From an uncultured Bacilli bacterium (GTDB lineage Bacteria; Bacillota_I; Bacilli_A; RF39; UBA660), in assembly GCA_958413985.1 (NCBI GenBank), contig CATYVZ010000006.1, positions 26,326-90,325 on the forward strand: 64,000 bases of DNA. The letters are read 5' to 3'. Shown here one piece after another: positions 26,459-35,536 of the stretch. The translations under genes and the position numbers were made by a program. Position 1 is the stretch's first letter; every line of letters begins with the position of its first letter. The notes beneath the pieces are model-generated. The model was given only the letters and a program-made list of their open reading frames with translations, was not told where the DNA came from and did no database searches.

Positions 26459-28210
26459 ATGTTAGGTAAAATCGTTTATATGAGCAACAATATCGCTCAT
26501 GTTCAAATTCCACCTAATATTTCTATTTCAACCAATTTAATGAATATGCATGTAATATTTGAAGATGACAAGAAAAAGGTAATAGGTGAAATTGACGATA
26601 TTGGTAAAGATCTAATTAAAATTAGATTTTTAGGCGAAATTGTCGATAATAAATTTGTCGGTGGCGTAATTAGAAAACCTAATATTTCATCTAATGTCCG
26701 CATCATAAATGGTGAGGAATTAAAGATTATCGTTGGCGAAAATGATCAAAATAGTTTTATGTTAGGTACTAGTGCTTTATATGATAACTATCCAATTATG
26801 GTTAATATCAACGAATTATTTTCTAACCACATGGCCATCTTTGGTAACAGTGGTTCTGGTAAATCTTGTGGCGTGGCTCGTCTTTTACAAAACTTATTTA
26901 GTAATCCTAATTTTAAACCATATCGAGCTAACATCTTTATTTTTGATGCTTATGGTGAATATCACAACGCCTTCTCTAACTTTAACCAAATAAACCCTAA
27001 TTATCAATTTAAGTATTATACAACTAATAAAAACGATCTTAATGGTGAACCTTTAAGAATTCCTCTATGGCTACTTGATAATGATGATTTGGCTATCTTA
27101 TTAAGCGCTACTGAACATGCGCAATTACCAATAATCGAAAGAACTACTAAATTAGTTAAGATATTTGCCTCAAATAGTGAAATGGCAATCAAATATAAAA
27201 ACCATTTGATCGCTAAAGCAATTATGAGTATTTTATACAATAATCAAAATGCTAGTAGTAAAAGAAATGATGTTTTTGCTATATTTAATTCATGTACTAC
27301 CGAACAGTTTAATCCTGAGGCAGTAGTTCAGGGAGTCGGTTACACAAGAAAGTTTAGAGAATGTTTTTTAATTAACAACGATGATAATTTTTCAGAAAGT
27401 GTCTTATTATCTGAGTATGTCTCTAGTTTTATCGATGAAAGTCTTGAGCAATATGAAGAAAATGAAATCAATTATTATACTTTAGAAGATTTAGAAAAAG
27501 CTTTAAATTTTACTTTAATTTCTGAAGGACTACTTAAAAATGAAAAAGCTTATAGTAGTGCGATCGCTTTAAAGGTTAGATTGCATTCGATTATCATTAG
27601 TCAATACTCTGAATATTTTAAAATGCCTAATTTTATGACTAAAGATCAGTATATTGCTTCACTTGTCAGTAAAAATAATAAAAAAGCTCAAATAATCAAT
27701 TTTAATTTGGAAGATGTCGAAGATTGGTTTGCTAAGTTTGTAACTAAATCATATGTAAAACTATTGTTTAATTATGTTAAAAACATGAACAATAGAGCGA
27801 CAATTCCTTTTCATATCTTTTTGGAAGAAGCACACCGTTATGTGCAGAAGGATAGTGATTCTTATCTTCTTGGTTATAACATCTTCGATCGTGTTGCTAA
27901 AGAAGGACGTAAATATGGATTGATATTAGATCTAATATCTCAAAGACCAGTTGAATTATCTGATACTGTTATATCACAGATGGCTAATTTTTTGATATTT
28001 AAAATAACCCATCCTTTAGATGTTGAGTATATACAAAAGATGTTGCCAAACATCAGCATCGATATTATTGAAAAACAAAAAAGTTTACAACCAGGTACAT
28101 GTATGGCCTTTGGTAGAGCTTTTAAAATACCGATGATCGTTAGAATGCAAATGCCTAATCCAATGCCAGAAAGCAGTAATTGCAATATCATAGGGACTTG
28201 GAAATCATAA
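26459..28210 (+). CDS. herA: HerA-like DNA translocase (DUF87 ATPase)
   Basis: A 583-residue hexameric-type ATPase. An N-terminal HAS-barrel-like region (about 1-110) is followed by Walker A IFGNSGSGKSCG (about 124-135), Walker B-like HIFLEEAHRYV, and a C-terminal LISQRPVELSDTVISQMANFL block, as in HerA/FtsK-like helicases. In archaea and some defence systems HerA works with a nuclease such as NurA, or with Sir2 or DUF4297 proteins. None is adjacent here. I use ATG 26459 with GGGGTG upstream. It is read alone on the plus strand, converging on recA. Confidence 0.85.
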   Translation: MLGKIVYMSNNIAHVQIPPNISISTNLMNMHVIFEDDKKKVIGEIDDIGKDLIKIRFLGEIVDNKFVGGVIRKPNISSNVRIINGEELKIIVGENDQNSFMLGTSALYDNYPIMVNINELFSNHMAIFGNSGSGKSCGVARLLQNLFSNPNFKPYRANIFIFDAYGEYHNAFSNFNQINPNYQFKYYTTNKNDLNGEPLRIPLWLLDNDDLAILLSATEHAQLPIIERTTKLVKIFASNSEMAIKYKNHLIAKAIMSILYNNQNASSKRNDVFAIFNSCTTEQFNPEAVVQGVGYTRKFRECFLINNDDNFSESVLLSEYVSSFIDESLEQYEENEINYYTLEDLEKALNFTLISEGLLKNEKAYSSAIALKVRLHSIIISQYSEYFKMPNFMTKDQYIASLVSKNNKKAQIINFNLEDVEDWFAKFVTKSYVKLLFNYVKNMNNRATIPFHIFLEEAHRYVQKDSDSYLLGYNIFDRVAKEGRKYGLILDLISQRPVELSDTVISQMANFLIFKITHPLDVEYIQKMLPNISIDIIEKQKSLQPGTCMAFGRAFKIPMIVRMQMPNPMPESSNCNIIGTWKS

Positions 28211-28220
28211 CAACTTTATT

Positions 28221-28247
28221 ACCTATTCTTATGAATAGGTTTTTTTC
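28221..28247 (+). terminator. Terminator of herA
   Basis: ACCTATTC-TTAT-GAATAGGT followed by seven T, 11 bases after the herA stop. Confidence 0.8.
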
Positions 28248-28280
28248 ATCGATTTTACTAAACTATTTTCGCTTGATATA

Positions 28281-28315
28281 ACAAAAAGAATAGAACTTTT
28301 AAATCTTCTATTCTT
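28281..28315 (-). terminator. Terminator of recA
   Basis: Minus strand AAGAATAGAA-(10)-TTCTATTCTT with a T run, just past the recA stop. Confidence 0.7.
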
Positions 28316-28325
28316 CAATTAATAT

Positions 28326-29342
28326 TTATTTTTCTTCTTTTTTTATTTCTTTTGGTTTTAATCCATAATGTTCTCTTACTTTATTTTCTATTTCATCAGC
28401 TAACTTAGGATTTTTCTTTAACATCTCTTTAACAGTTTCTTTACCTTGACCAATTTTTTCGCCTTTATAAGAATACCATGCTCCACTTTTTTCGATGATA
28501 TTAGCTTCACTAGCCAAATCAACTAACTCACCTTCATGAGAAACTCCTTCACCATACATGATATCTACTGTACAGCTTTTAAAAGGTGGCGCCATCTTAT
28601 TTTTGACAACTTTAATTGTCGTTTTATTACCAATTATATCGTTACCTTGTTTTAATTGTTCAGCCCTTCTTATATCTAATCTGATCGACGCATAAAATTT
28701 TAATGCTCTACCACCAGGTGTTACTTCCGGATTGCCGAACATAACGCCAACTTTTTCTCTTAATTGGTTGATAAATATAGCGATAGTATTAGTTTTATTG
28801 ATAACACCAGCTAATTTTCGTAGAGCTTGGCTCATAAGTCTAGCTTGTAATCCGACATGTGAATCGCCCATTTCACCCTCGATTTCCGCTTGTGGAACTA
28901 AAGCAGCAACGGAATCGATAACGATAACGCTAATTGCTCCACTTCTAACTAAAGCTTCACAGATTTCTAGTGCTTGTTCACCGTTATCTGGTTGTGATAA
29001 TAATAACTCATCGATATTGACACCTAGTTTTTTAGCATATTGTGGATCTAATGAATTTTCAGCATCGATAAAAGCTACCCTGCCACCTAGTTTTTGCGCT
29101 TCAGCGATTGCATGCAAAGCAAATGTCGTTTTACCACTTGATTCAGGACCATATATTTCGATTATTCTTCCTTTAGGATAACCACCTATTCCTAAAATCA
29201 TATCTAAAGCGATCGATCCACTTGGAATAACATCTATTTGTCTAACTTCGTTATTACCTAATTTCATGACTGAACCTTTTCCAAATTGTTTTTCGATATC
29301 TTGTAAAACCTGATCTAATGTTTTGTCGTTACTTTTTGTCAT
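28326..29342 (-). CDS. recA: Recombinase RecA
   Basis: Forms filaments on single-stranded DNA for homologous recombination and stimulates LexA self-cleavage. Motifs: GSIALDMILGIGGYPKGRIIEIYGPESSGKTT (Walker A GPESSGKT, about 64-71), VIDSVAALVPQAE (Walker B, loop L1), and GNPEVTPGGRALKFYAS (loop L2). 338 residues, normal length. Perfect AGGAGG before ATG. Its promoter has an adjacent LexA-type box (see 29411-29424). It converges with herA. Confidence 0.97.
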   Translation of the reverse strand: MTKSNDKTLDQVLQDIEKQFGKGSVMKLGNNEVRQIDVIPSGSIALDMILGIGGYPKGRIIEIYGPESSGKTTFALHAIAEAQKLGGRVAFIDAENSLDPQYAKKLGVNIDELLLSQPDNGEQALEICEALVRSGAISVIVIDSVAALVPQAEIEGEMGDSHVGLQARLMSQALRKLAGVINKTNTIAIFINQLREKVGVMFGNPEVTPGGRALKFYASIRLDIRRAEQLKQGNDIIGNKTTIKVVKNKMAPPFKSCTVDIMYGEGVSHEGELVDLASEANIIEKSGAWYSYKGEKIGQGKETVKEMLKKNPKLADEIENKVREHYGLKPKEIKKEEK

Positions 29343-29373
29343 ATTTCCTCCTATTTTTAACTCCTACGATATA

Positions 29374-29402
29374 ATTATAAAACAAAAAAAAACGAAAGTC
29401 AA
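29374..29402 (-). promoter_or_regulatory. recA: recA promoter
   Basis: Minus strand TTGACT (29402-29397), 17-base spacer, TATAAT (29379-29374). Confidence 0.75.
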
Positions 29403-29410
29403 TACAAAAA

Positions 29411-29424
29411 CGAACTAAAGTTTG
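29411..29424. promoter_or_regulatory. LexA/DinR SOS box upstream of recA
   Basis: CGAACTAAAGTTTG fits the Gram-positive LexA consensus CGAAC-N4-GTTYG. It lies 8 bases upstream of the recA -35 box, so SOS repression of recA is expected. Confidence 0.7.
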
Positions 29425-29434
29425 TGTTTTTGGG

Positions 29435-29464
29435 TAAAAAAATAAGACTGTTACGTCTTATTAA
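29435..29464 (-). terminator. Terminator of pgsA
   Basis: Minus strand AATAAGAC-GTAACA-GTCTTATT running into seven T, overlapping the pgsA stop. Confidence 0.7.
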
Positions 29465-30051
29465 CTTAGTAAAACTTTCTTGTTGATCTGATAATATTGA
29501 ATAGCTGAGTAAACAGCTAATACTGTCGCAATAATAAGTAATACGTCAGATACTTTTATATTGATAAGTTCAAACGGCAAATTATTAAATAAAGTTAAAA
29601 CTATACCAATCATTAGAAAAGCTGTCTTATATTTTCCTGATTTAATTGCCGCAACTACTTCTTTTTTACTGCCGACTATCATCTTGATTATATCGACAAC
29701 AGTGTCACGAGTAACGATAATAACTGGAATAATCGGATGTATCAACCCTTGACTAGCTAAGATAATCAAAACAGAATTAACTAAAAACTTATCAGCGATA
29801 GCATCTAACATTTTACCCAAGTCAGTTATCAAATTATGCTTTCGTGCTAAATAGCCATCTAAAAAATCAGTTAACGATGCTATGATAAACAAAAATCCTG
29901 CGATAAAATATTTAATATCGACGACGATCGCTTCGTTGATAAATAACTTAGTTGAACTAAGTCCTACTGCATCAAAAGGAAAAATTAAAATAATGACAAT
30001 TAAAATTGTTAAAAATATTCGTGCTAAAGTTATTTTATTCGGTAAATTCAT
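29461..30051 (-). CDS. pgsA: CDP-diacylglycerol-glycerol-3-phosphate 3-phosphatidyltransferase
   Basis: Makes phosphatidylglycerol phosphate in the membrane. The CDP-alcohol phosphotransferase motif D-(x2)-DG-(x2)-AR-(x8)-G-(x3)-D-(x3)-D is seen as DFLDGYLARKHNLITDLGKMLDAIADK. PNKITLARIFLT at the start is typical, and there are about five transmembrane helices. Start at 30051 (GGAGG upstream) gives 196 residues. It overlaps the RodZ-like gene by 17 bases. The rodZ-pgsA-recA order is conserved in Bacillota. Confidence 0.93.
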   Translation of the reverse strand: MNLPNKITLARIFLTILIVIILIFPFDAVGLSSTKLFINEAIVVDIKYFIAGFLFIIASLTDFLDGYLARKHNLITDLGKMLDAIADKFLVNSVLIILASQGLIHPIIPVIIVTRDTVVDIIKMIVGSKKEVVAAIKSGKYKTAFLMIGIVLTLFNNLPFELINIKVSDVLLIIATVLAVYSAIQYYQINKKVLLS

Positions 30052-30511
30052 AAGTACCTCCATATACTAAATTCTCAGTTTCTTCATCTTTATCAGCAAC
30101 GATATTATAAAGAAGAACGATAATTGTGATCAACAAAACGACAATGGCCACATAGATAATATTTTGATATATCTTTTCACTTTTTCTTTCAACCGTATAT
30201 GGCGATCTTATTTTGTTTTCATCTTTCTTATTTTTAGCCTCATTTTTTATATCGTCAAGTGATAATTTAGAAGTATAATCAAATAAATACTCATTAAAAT
30301 CATCGACGACTTCTTCTTTATCTAGTCCTAAATATTTAGCATAATCTCTTATAAAAAACTTTAAACTAAAAACATCTTGAAAGGTCTCGATATTTCCTTC
30401 TTCTATATCTACGATCTGGGAGGGAGCAATTTTTAAATCTTCTGCTGCTTCTTCGATTGAAATACCGATATTTTCTCTTGTGGATTTTAGTTTCTCACCA
30501 ATTTCTTTCAT
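30035..30511 (-). CDS. rodZ: RodZ/YmfM-like cell-shape protein
   Basis: A 158-residue protein: N-terminal helix-turn-helix of the HTH_25 type (GEKLKSTRENIGISIEEAAEDLKIAPSQIVDIEEGN), then IRDYAKYLGLD typical of RodZ, an Asn/Lys-rich linker and one transmembrane helix (about 118-140) with only a short outer tail. RodZ links MreB to the wall machinery. This one lacks the beta-rich periplasmic domain and so is the short YmfM-like form. Overlaps pgsA. GAGGTG precedes the ATG. Confidence 0.85.
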   Translation of the reverse strand: MKEIGEKLKSTRENIGISIEEAAEDLKIAPSQIVDIEEGNIETFQDVFSLKFFIRDYAKYLGLDKEEVVDDFNEYLFDYTSKLSLDDIKNEAKNKKDENKIRSPYTVERKSEKIYQNIIYVAIVVLLITIIVLLYNIVADKDEETENLVYGGTYEFTE

Positions 30512-30535
30512 TTATTCACCTCAAAAGCTAAAAAA

Positions 30536-30877
30536 AATAATACTTATAAGCCATGTTCTGTCCTTGATACCAAGGGGCAAACATCTATCTACCATCACTG
30601 GTTCTAAAGCAAGTTTTATTCCCTACTTTAAACTCCCCTACCATAAATTTGGGTTTCTTGCTTGTGGGGTTTACCGCGTTTCACTCTCCTATCACTAGGA
30701 GATTCGTCACTGTGGCACTTTAAGTCTACTTTAATCTAAAGATAGATTAGTTCGACGCCGTTAGTTTAAAACTACCATAGGTTATTTTTTCCCTATGCAC
30801 AATCACTACTACCATTTCAGGATAGTGCAAGCATGGACTTTCCTCTATATTAAATACAGCGTTTGCCAAGTATTATT
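30536..30877 (-). ncRNA. rnpB: RNase P RNA (bacterial, B-type)
   Basis: The minus strand carries GAGGAAAGTCCATGC near the 5' end and AGAACATGGCTTATAAG at the 3' end, the hallmark sequences of bacterial P RNA. AATAATACTT and AAGTATTATT pair as P1 at the two ends. GTGAAACGCGGTAAACCCC is also family-like. The length is about 342 bases. The gpsB-rnpB order matches Bacillus. The 5' end overlaps the gpsB stop region by a few bases. The RNA is the catalytic subunit that trims 5' leaders of tRNA. The 3' T run acts as terminator. Confidence 0.95.
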
Positions 30878-31202
30878 CTTTACCATATATAATTTTTTCA
30901 AGATTAGACAATCTTCTTAAAACATCGACACTATTGGTACCAGATTCACTATCCGCGCTCTCTTTAAGAATGTCTAATTTGGTTTTTAAGTTTCTGATTT
31001 CTTGTTTTAGTTTTATATTGTCATTAGTCAATTCTCTAATCTCATTAGTTAGTTCTTTATTAATGGCAATAAATTCCTCATAATCACGCATGACAACATC
31101 TAAAAACTTATCAACCTCTTGAGGACGATAACCTCTTGTATCCAATTTAAAATCTTTGTCATAAATATCTTTGACAGTAAGCATTATTCGATCTTGATAC
31201 AT
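30873..31202 (-). CDS. gpsB: Cell division protein GpsB (DivIVA family)
   Basis: A 109-residue coiled-coil protein that links division and wall-synthesis enzymes, notably class A PBPs. The DivIVA-like membrane-binding part is LTVKDIYDKDFKLDTRGYRPQEVDKFLDVVMRDYE. A long coiled coil follows (about 40-80), then the short trimerization tail LRRLSNLEKIIYG. I choose ATG 31202 with GGGTGGT upstream, because the extra 16 residues of the longer frame lie across the promoter. Adjacent to rnpB and divergent from recU-pbp1A, as in Bacillus. Confidence 0.92.
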   Translation of the reverse strand: MYQDRIMLTVKDIYDKDFKLDTRGYRPQEVDKFLDVVMRDYEEFIAINKELTNEIRELTNDNIKLKQEIRNLKTKLDILKESADSESGTNSVDVLRRLSNLEKIIYGKE

Positions 31203-31220
31203 ACTATACCACCCAGATAA

Positions 31221-31250
31221 ATTATATAACAAAATCGAACCTCTTGTCAA
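31221..31250 (-). promoter_or_regulatory. gpsB: gpsB promoter
   Basis: Minus strand TTGACA (31250-31245), 18-base spacer, TATAAT (31226-31221). Both boxes are perfect. They place the transcript start just before the GGGTGGT ribosome site. Confidence 0.8.
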
Positions 31251-31256
31251 CCAAAA

Positions 31257-31349
31257 TCACTTCCTTATATTTTTAAAATAAGTTGCCATTTTGATAAACT
31301 TTACATCTTCCAACATCGTATCAAAAATTTGTTCAACATGATCGTTCAT
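31257..31349 (-). CDS. Possible 30-aa peptide upstream of gpsB
   Basis: ATG at 31349 follows GGGTGATAGC and opens 30 codons to TGA at 31257. The peptide starts MNDHVEQIFDTMLEDVKF and ends FKNIRK, an amphipathic helical pattern. It sits between the gpsB promoter and recU. No family is recognised. The good ribosome site and helix-like composition support it, but length makes chance possible. Confidence 0.4.
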   Translation of the reverse strand: MNDHVEQIFDTMLEDVKFIKMATYFKNIRK

Positions 31350-31478
31350 GCTATCACCCAATAGTATTAAAACACACAACTAAAAAAGTTTCAGCAAATT
31401 CGACAAAAGTTGTCAAAATAATTTTTAATTATCTTCAAAAATAACAAAATGTATAGTATAATATTAATGGTGAAATTG

Positions 31479-32033
31479 ATGAATTATCCAAATGGTTTAA
31501 AAAAAACATTTAAAATGACGACAAGTAACCGCGGTATGAGTTTAGAAAACGATATTAATGATTCTAATCTTTATTATCGTAACCACGATATAGCTGTTAT
31601 ATATAAAAAACCAGTCCCAATTACTATAAATAAAGTCGATTATAAATCAAGAAAAAATGCCGTTATTAAAGAAGCACACTTTATTGTTCCATCAACTACC
31701 GATTATAATGGAATTTATAAAGGATTATATATCGATTTTGAAGCTAAAGAAACAAGGCAAAATTATTTTCCTTTGGCAAATATCCACAAGCATCAAATCG
31801 AGCATTTAAAACAGATTAGAAAATGTGGAGGAATCGGTTTTATTATCGTGAGATTTGTCAAGGACAATAAAACTTATCTATTAGAAATTGACAAATTGGT
31901 TAATTTTTTAGATAATAATAAGAGAAAATCTATTCCGCAAAAATATTTTGCTTTGAATGGTTTTTTAATTAAACAAGGATATAACCCCTATTTAGATTAT
32001 TTAAAAATAGTTGATGTTATTAAGGAGAGATAA
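31479..32033 (+). CDS. recU: Holliday junction resolvase RecU
   Basis: Cuts four-way DNA junctions in Bacillota recombination. The 184 residues show NRGMSLENDIN (start of the nuclease core), PVPITINKVDY, STTDYNGIYKGLYIDFEAKET (active-site D and E-x-K), and HIEHLKQI-like QIEHLKQIRKCGGIGFIIVRF. ATG 31479 with GGTG upstream gives the typical MNYPNG start. A TATAAT box lies at 31457-31462. Followed 1 base later by the PBP gene, as in Bacillus. Confidence 0.95.
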   Translation: MNYPNGLKKTFKMTTSNRGMSLENDINDSNLYYRNHDIAVIYKKPVPITINKVDYKSRKNAVIKEAHFIVPSTTDYNGIYKGLYIDFEAKETRQNYFPLANIHKHQIEHLKQIRKCGGIGFIIVRFVKDNKTYLLEIDKLVNFLDNNKRKSIPQKYFALNGFLIKQGYNPYLDYLKIVDVIKER

Positions 32034-32034
32034 A

Positions 32035-34908
32035 ATGAAAAAAATACGTCCTAAAGAAAATAAAAAAGAAAATAAATTGATAAAAAAAATAAAAGAGAAA
32101 TCGAAAATAATAATTTTTGCTTTAATCTGTTTGATAGCTTTAATTATTGGTTCATTTACAATCGGCTTTGTATCAACTTTAATCCTTTTGATTATAGCTA
32201 GTTTAATTTATTATTTTGTAACTAAACCTAAAAAGAAAACTAAAAAAAGTGGCAAAGAAATATTAAAAACGGTTCTTATATTTTGTTTTTCTTTCGCAAT
32301 TTTCTTTTTGATTGTCGCTGTTGGCTTTGCTAGTTATATTATCTTAACTGCACCAGAATTTAATGTCGAAAACTTATACAATAAAGATGCTTCTATTTTA
32401 TATGGTGCGGATGGTACGGAAATAGCTAAAATCGGTTCAGAAATCAGACAAAAAGTTACTTATGACGAATTATCACAAGATTTGATCGATGCGATTATTG
32501 CAACTGAAGATTCACGCTTTTTCCAGCATAGTGGAGTTGATTTACCAAGGTTTTTAAAAGCTTCATTTAGTCAACTTCTAGGTAAAGGTGGCGGGGGTGC
32601 TTCAACTTTAACTATGCAAGTATCAAAAAATGCCTTCACTTCGACTGAAGATGAAGGATTACAAGGTATCATCCGTAAATTTACTGATGTTTACTTATCA
32701 GTCTTTAAAATTGAAACCCATTATACTAAAGAACAGATTATCGAATTTTATGTTAATTCAAATAATCTAGGTAGTTCTAACCGTGGTGTCGAACAGGCTA
32801 GTCAAGACTATTTTGGAAAAAGTGCTAGTGAACTAAATTTAGCTGAATCAGCAATGATAGCCGGACTTTTTCAGGCTCCCGGTGCTTATAACCCATATTT
32901 ATATCCTGAGGCTTGTGAGCAAAGAAGATTAACTGTTTTAAGCCTAATGTTAAGACATGGTTATATTACTGAAGAAGAATACAATATTGCAAAAGAGTTG
33001 ACTGTCGAAGAACTCTTAACTCACGATAACGATGAAGTTTCTTCTGATGTTTATCAAGATTTTATCGATACTGTGGTCGAAGAAGTTATCGATCGAACTG
33101 GAAATGATCCTTACATTGTACCAATGCGAATATATACGACAATGGATAAGACAATGCAAGAAACCATGGCTGGAGTTATGAATGGAACACTATATGAATG
33201 GAAAGATGATGTCGTTCAAGGGGCAGCTATCGTTATCGACGTTGAAAACGGTGAAATTAAAGCTGTCGGTGGTGGTCGAGATCGTGTCGTAAGAGGAGAA
33301 AACTTTGCCACTAACTTAAATCGTCAAATTGGATCGACAGCTAAACCTCTTTACGATTATGGACCAGGAATTCAATATAATAATTGGTCGACTTATACTC
33401 CATTTACTGATGAACCTTATTCATATTCTGACGGTATTTCAATTAAAAACTGGGATAGTTCTTATTACTATTTCCAAACTTTACACGATGCTTTAAAACA
33501 TTCACGTAATATTCCGGCAGTCAAAGCTTTTCAACAAATTAAAAATAGCAATATAAAAGAATTTGTAACCAATTTAGGTTTATCGCCAGAAATCAAAAAT
33601 GGTTTACTTTATGAATCTCACGCTTTAGGTGGATATAATGGTGAATCCCCACTTACTATGGCTGCTGCTTATGCTGCTTTCTCAAATGGTGGCTATTATA
33701 TCGAACCTCACAGCTTTACTAAGATTGAATATATCGACTCTGATGATACTTATGAAGTTAAACCGATTACAAGAAAAGCAATGAGTGAAGATACAGCCTA
33801 CATGATCACTAAAGTTTTAGAAGATACATCTAGTTATGCAGTTGGATTAAGTGTCAATGGTGTTAACTATGCTGCTAAAACTGGTACTACTAATCTAGAT
33901 TCTGATACAATTAGAGATTATGATTTACCTAGAAATGCAATTAGTGATAAATGGATAGCAAGCTTTAATGATTCATATTCTATTGCCGTTTGGTATGGAT
34001 ATCAATATCTCGATAAAGATTATTGCCTAACTACTTCAGATTATTCGATCAAAAGGGTTTTCCAAACTATCGCTAAATCGGTCTACACTAAAAATTCTAC
34101 TTGGAAACAACCAGCAGGAGTTGTCAAAGCTATTGTTGAAGATGAATTACCTACTGCTATGTTAGCTAGTGAATTTACACCAAAAGATCAACAGATTACA
34201 GCTTACTTTAAAAAAGGTTTTGAACCAACTAGCACATCGACTAGATATAGTCAATTAGAAAATGTTACTAGTTTAAATTACGACAACAATACTAATACTT
34301 TATCATGGCAACCAATTGCTACTCCTGATTTTATTAATAATGAATATTTATCTAAACTGTTTGATCAATTATATACAGATGATAAAACTAAAGAAAGCCA
34401 ATTAAACAAACGAATTGCTTATAATAACGAAAATATTGGTTCTATTGTATACGATATCTACATCAAAGATAGTGCTGGTAATTTAAGTTTACTTACAACT
34501 ACTACTAATAACAATATCGTATATCCTGTTACCGAAACAACTACTTTTGTCGTTAAATCAGCTTACTCGATCTTTAAAGATAATGCTAGTAGCGGCGCTG
34601 AATTTACGATCGAAAAAGATAGTTCAACGATTATCACATCGGAACTTAACAGTGCTTATACTGTAACTGTGCCAGTTGGACAAAAATATATAGAACCAGA
34701 TAAACCAGTCATTGTGTTACAAAATGGTATAACTGATGTTACTAGTTTAGCAACTATTACTTATACAGTTAGAAGAAATTCTGACAATCAAGTTTTTAAC
34801 AGTGTTTCTTATATTAATACAAGTGTTGCTGATTCATATACAATTACATATTATATCAATTATGGTAGTTACCAAAATACTTTGACAAAAATAGTACAAA
34901 TTCAATAA
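32035..34908 (+). CDS. pbp1A: Class A penicillin-binding protein (PBP1A-like)
   Basis: Polymerises and cross-links peptidoglycan outside the membrane. Order (about): basic cytosolic tail, two close hydrophobic segments (23-60 and 85-108), GT51 glycosyltransferase with ATEDSRFFQHSGVD and GGASTLTMQVSKN, transpeptidase with GSTAKPLYDYG (SxxK serine), HSRNIPAVK (SxN) and AAKTGTTN (KTG), then a ~200-residue Ser/Thr-rich, fibronectin-like C-terminal tail. 957 residues. ATG 32035 chosen because GGAGAGA precedes it. The recU-pbp pairing is conserved. GpsB, encoded divergently, is its known partner in relatives. Confidence 0.95.
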   Translation: MKKIRPKENKKENKLIKKIKEKSKIIIFALICLIALIIGSFTIGFVSTLILLIIASLIYYFVTKPKKKTKKSGKEILKTVLIFCFSFAIFFLIVAVGFASYIILTAPEFNVENLYNKDASILYGADGTEIAKIGSEIRQKVTYDELSQDLIDAIIATEDSRFFQHSGVDLPRFLKASFSQLLGKGGGGASTLTMQVSKNAFTSTEDEGLQGIIRKFTDVYLSVFKIETHYTKEQIIEFYVNSNNLGSSNRGVEQASQDYFGKSASELNLAESAMIAGLFQAPGAYNPYLYPEACEQRRLTVLSLMLRHGYITEEEYNIAKELTVEELLTHDNDEVSSDVYQDFIDTVVEEVIDRTGNDPYIVPMRIYTTMDKTMQETMAGVMNGTLYEWKDDVVQGAAIVIDVENGEIKAVGGGRDRVVRGENFATNLNRQIGSTAKPLYDYGPGIQYNNWSTYTPFTDEPYSYSDGISIKNWDSSYYYFQTLHDALKHSRNIPAVKAFQQIKNSNIKEFVTNLGLSPEIKNGLLYESHALGGYNGESPLTMAAAYAAFSNGGYYIEPHSFTKIEYIDSDDTYEVKPITRKAMSEDTAYMITKVLEDTSSYAVGLSVNGVNYAAKTGTTNLDSDTIRDYDLPRNAISDKWIASFNDSYSIAVWYGYQYLDKDYCLTTSDYSIKRVFQTIAKSVYTKNSTWKQPAGVVKAIVEDELPTAMLASEFTPKDQQITAYFKKGFEPTSTSTRYSQLENVTSLNYDNNTNTLSWQPIATPDFINNEYLSKLFDQLYTDDKTKESQLNKRIAYNNENIGSIVYDIYIKDSAGNLSLLTTTTNNNIVYPVTETTTFVVKSAYSIFKDNASSGAEFTIEKDSSTIITSELNSAYTVTVPVGQKYIEPDKPVIVLQNGITDVTSLATITYTVRRNSDNQVFNSVSYINTSVADSYTITYYINYGSYQNTLTKIVQIQ

Positions 34909-34935
34909 AAAGTGCAAGAAATTATCTTGCACTTT
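34907..34935. terminator. Bidirectional terminator between pbp1A and nth
   Basis: AAAAGTGCAAG-AAATTAT-CTTGCACTTTT, an 11-base perfect stem shared by the two converging genes. Confidence 0.85.
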
Positions 34936-35536
34936 TATATTTACAAATCGATTTTAATTTACAATCTTCACAAAGCGGTTTAGTTGCCTTGCAATAATAT
35001 CTACCAAATAAAACTAATTGATGATGAACTCGACATAAGTTATAATTTTTAAACTTTTTAGTTAATTTAATTTCTGTTTTGTAAACATCGTCGTTCTTAT
35101 TTGCTAACCCTAGTCTAATACTGACACGATGAACATGGGTATCGACAGCAATACACTCTATATTATATATATTGCTTAAAACCACATTAGCTGTCTTTCT
35201 TCCAACTCCCGGTAAACTTTCTAAAAATTCACGATCATTTGGGACAATATCACCAACTTGTTGTAATCTTTTTGCTATTTCGATAATATTATTTGCTTTC
35301 TTATTAAAAGTTCCAATCGGTTTAATTATATCTATTAAATCATCTATTTTAGCATTGCGTAATTTTTCTAAACTATCATATTTTTTAAATAAGATACTAG
35401 TAACCATATTAACCCTTTTATCAGTGGTTTGAGCACTTAACATCGTCGCTAATAGCAGTTCATAGTCTTTATTATAATTTAACTCACATTTGGGATTAGG
35501 GATCAATTCATCTAAATAATCAATTATCTCGTTCAT
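34922..35536 (-). CDS. nth: Endonuclease III (DNA glycosylase/AP lyase)
   Basis: Removes oxidised pyrimidines in base excision repair. The 204-residue protein has the helix-hairpin-helix LPGVGRKTANVVL (about 109-121), catalytic Lys in that motif and Asp in AVDTHVHRVSIRLG, and the 4Fe-4S ligands CKATKPLCEDCKLKSIC near the end. It overlaps dnaD by 17 bases. dnaD-nth is a conserved Bacilli pair. Confidence 0.95.
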   Translation of the reverse strand: MNEIIDYLDELIPNPKCELNYNKDYELLLATMLSAQTTDKRVNMVTSILFKKYDSLEKLRNAKIDDLIDIIKPIGTFNKKANNIIEIAKRLQQVGDIVPNDREFLESLPGVGRKTANVVLSNIYNIECIAVDTHVHRVSIRLGLANKNDDVYKTEIKLTKKFKNYNLCRVHHQLVLFGRYYCKATKPLCEDCKLKSICKYKSAR

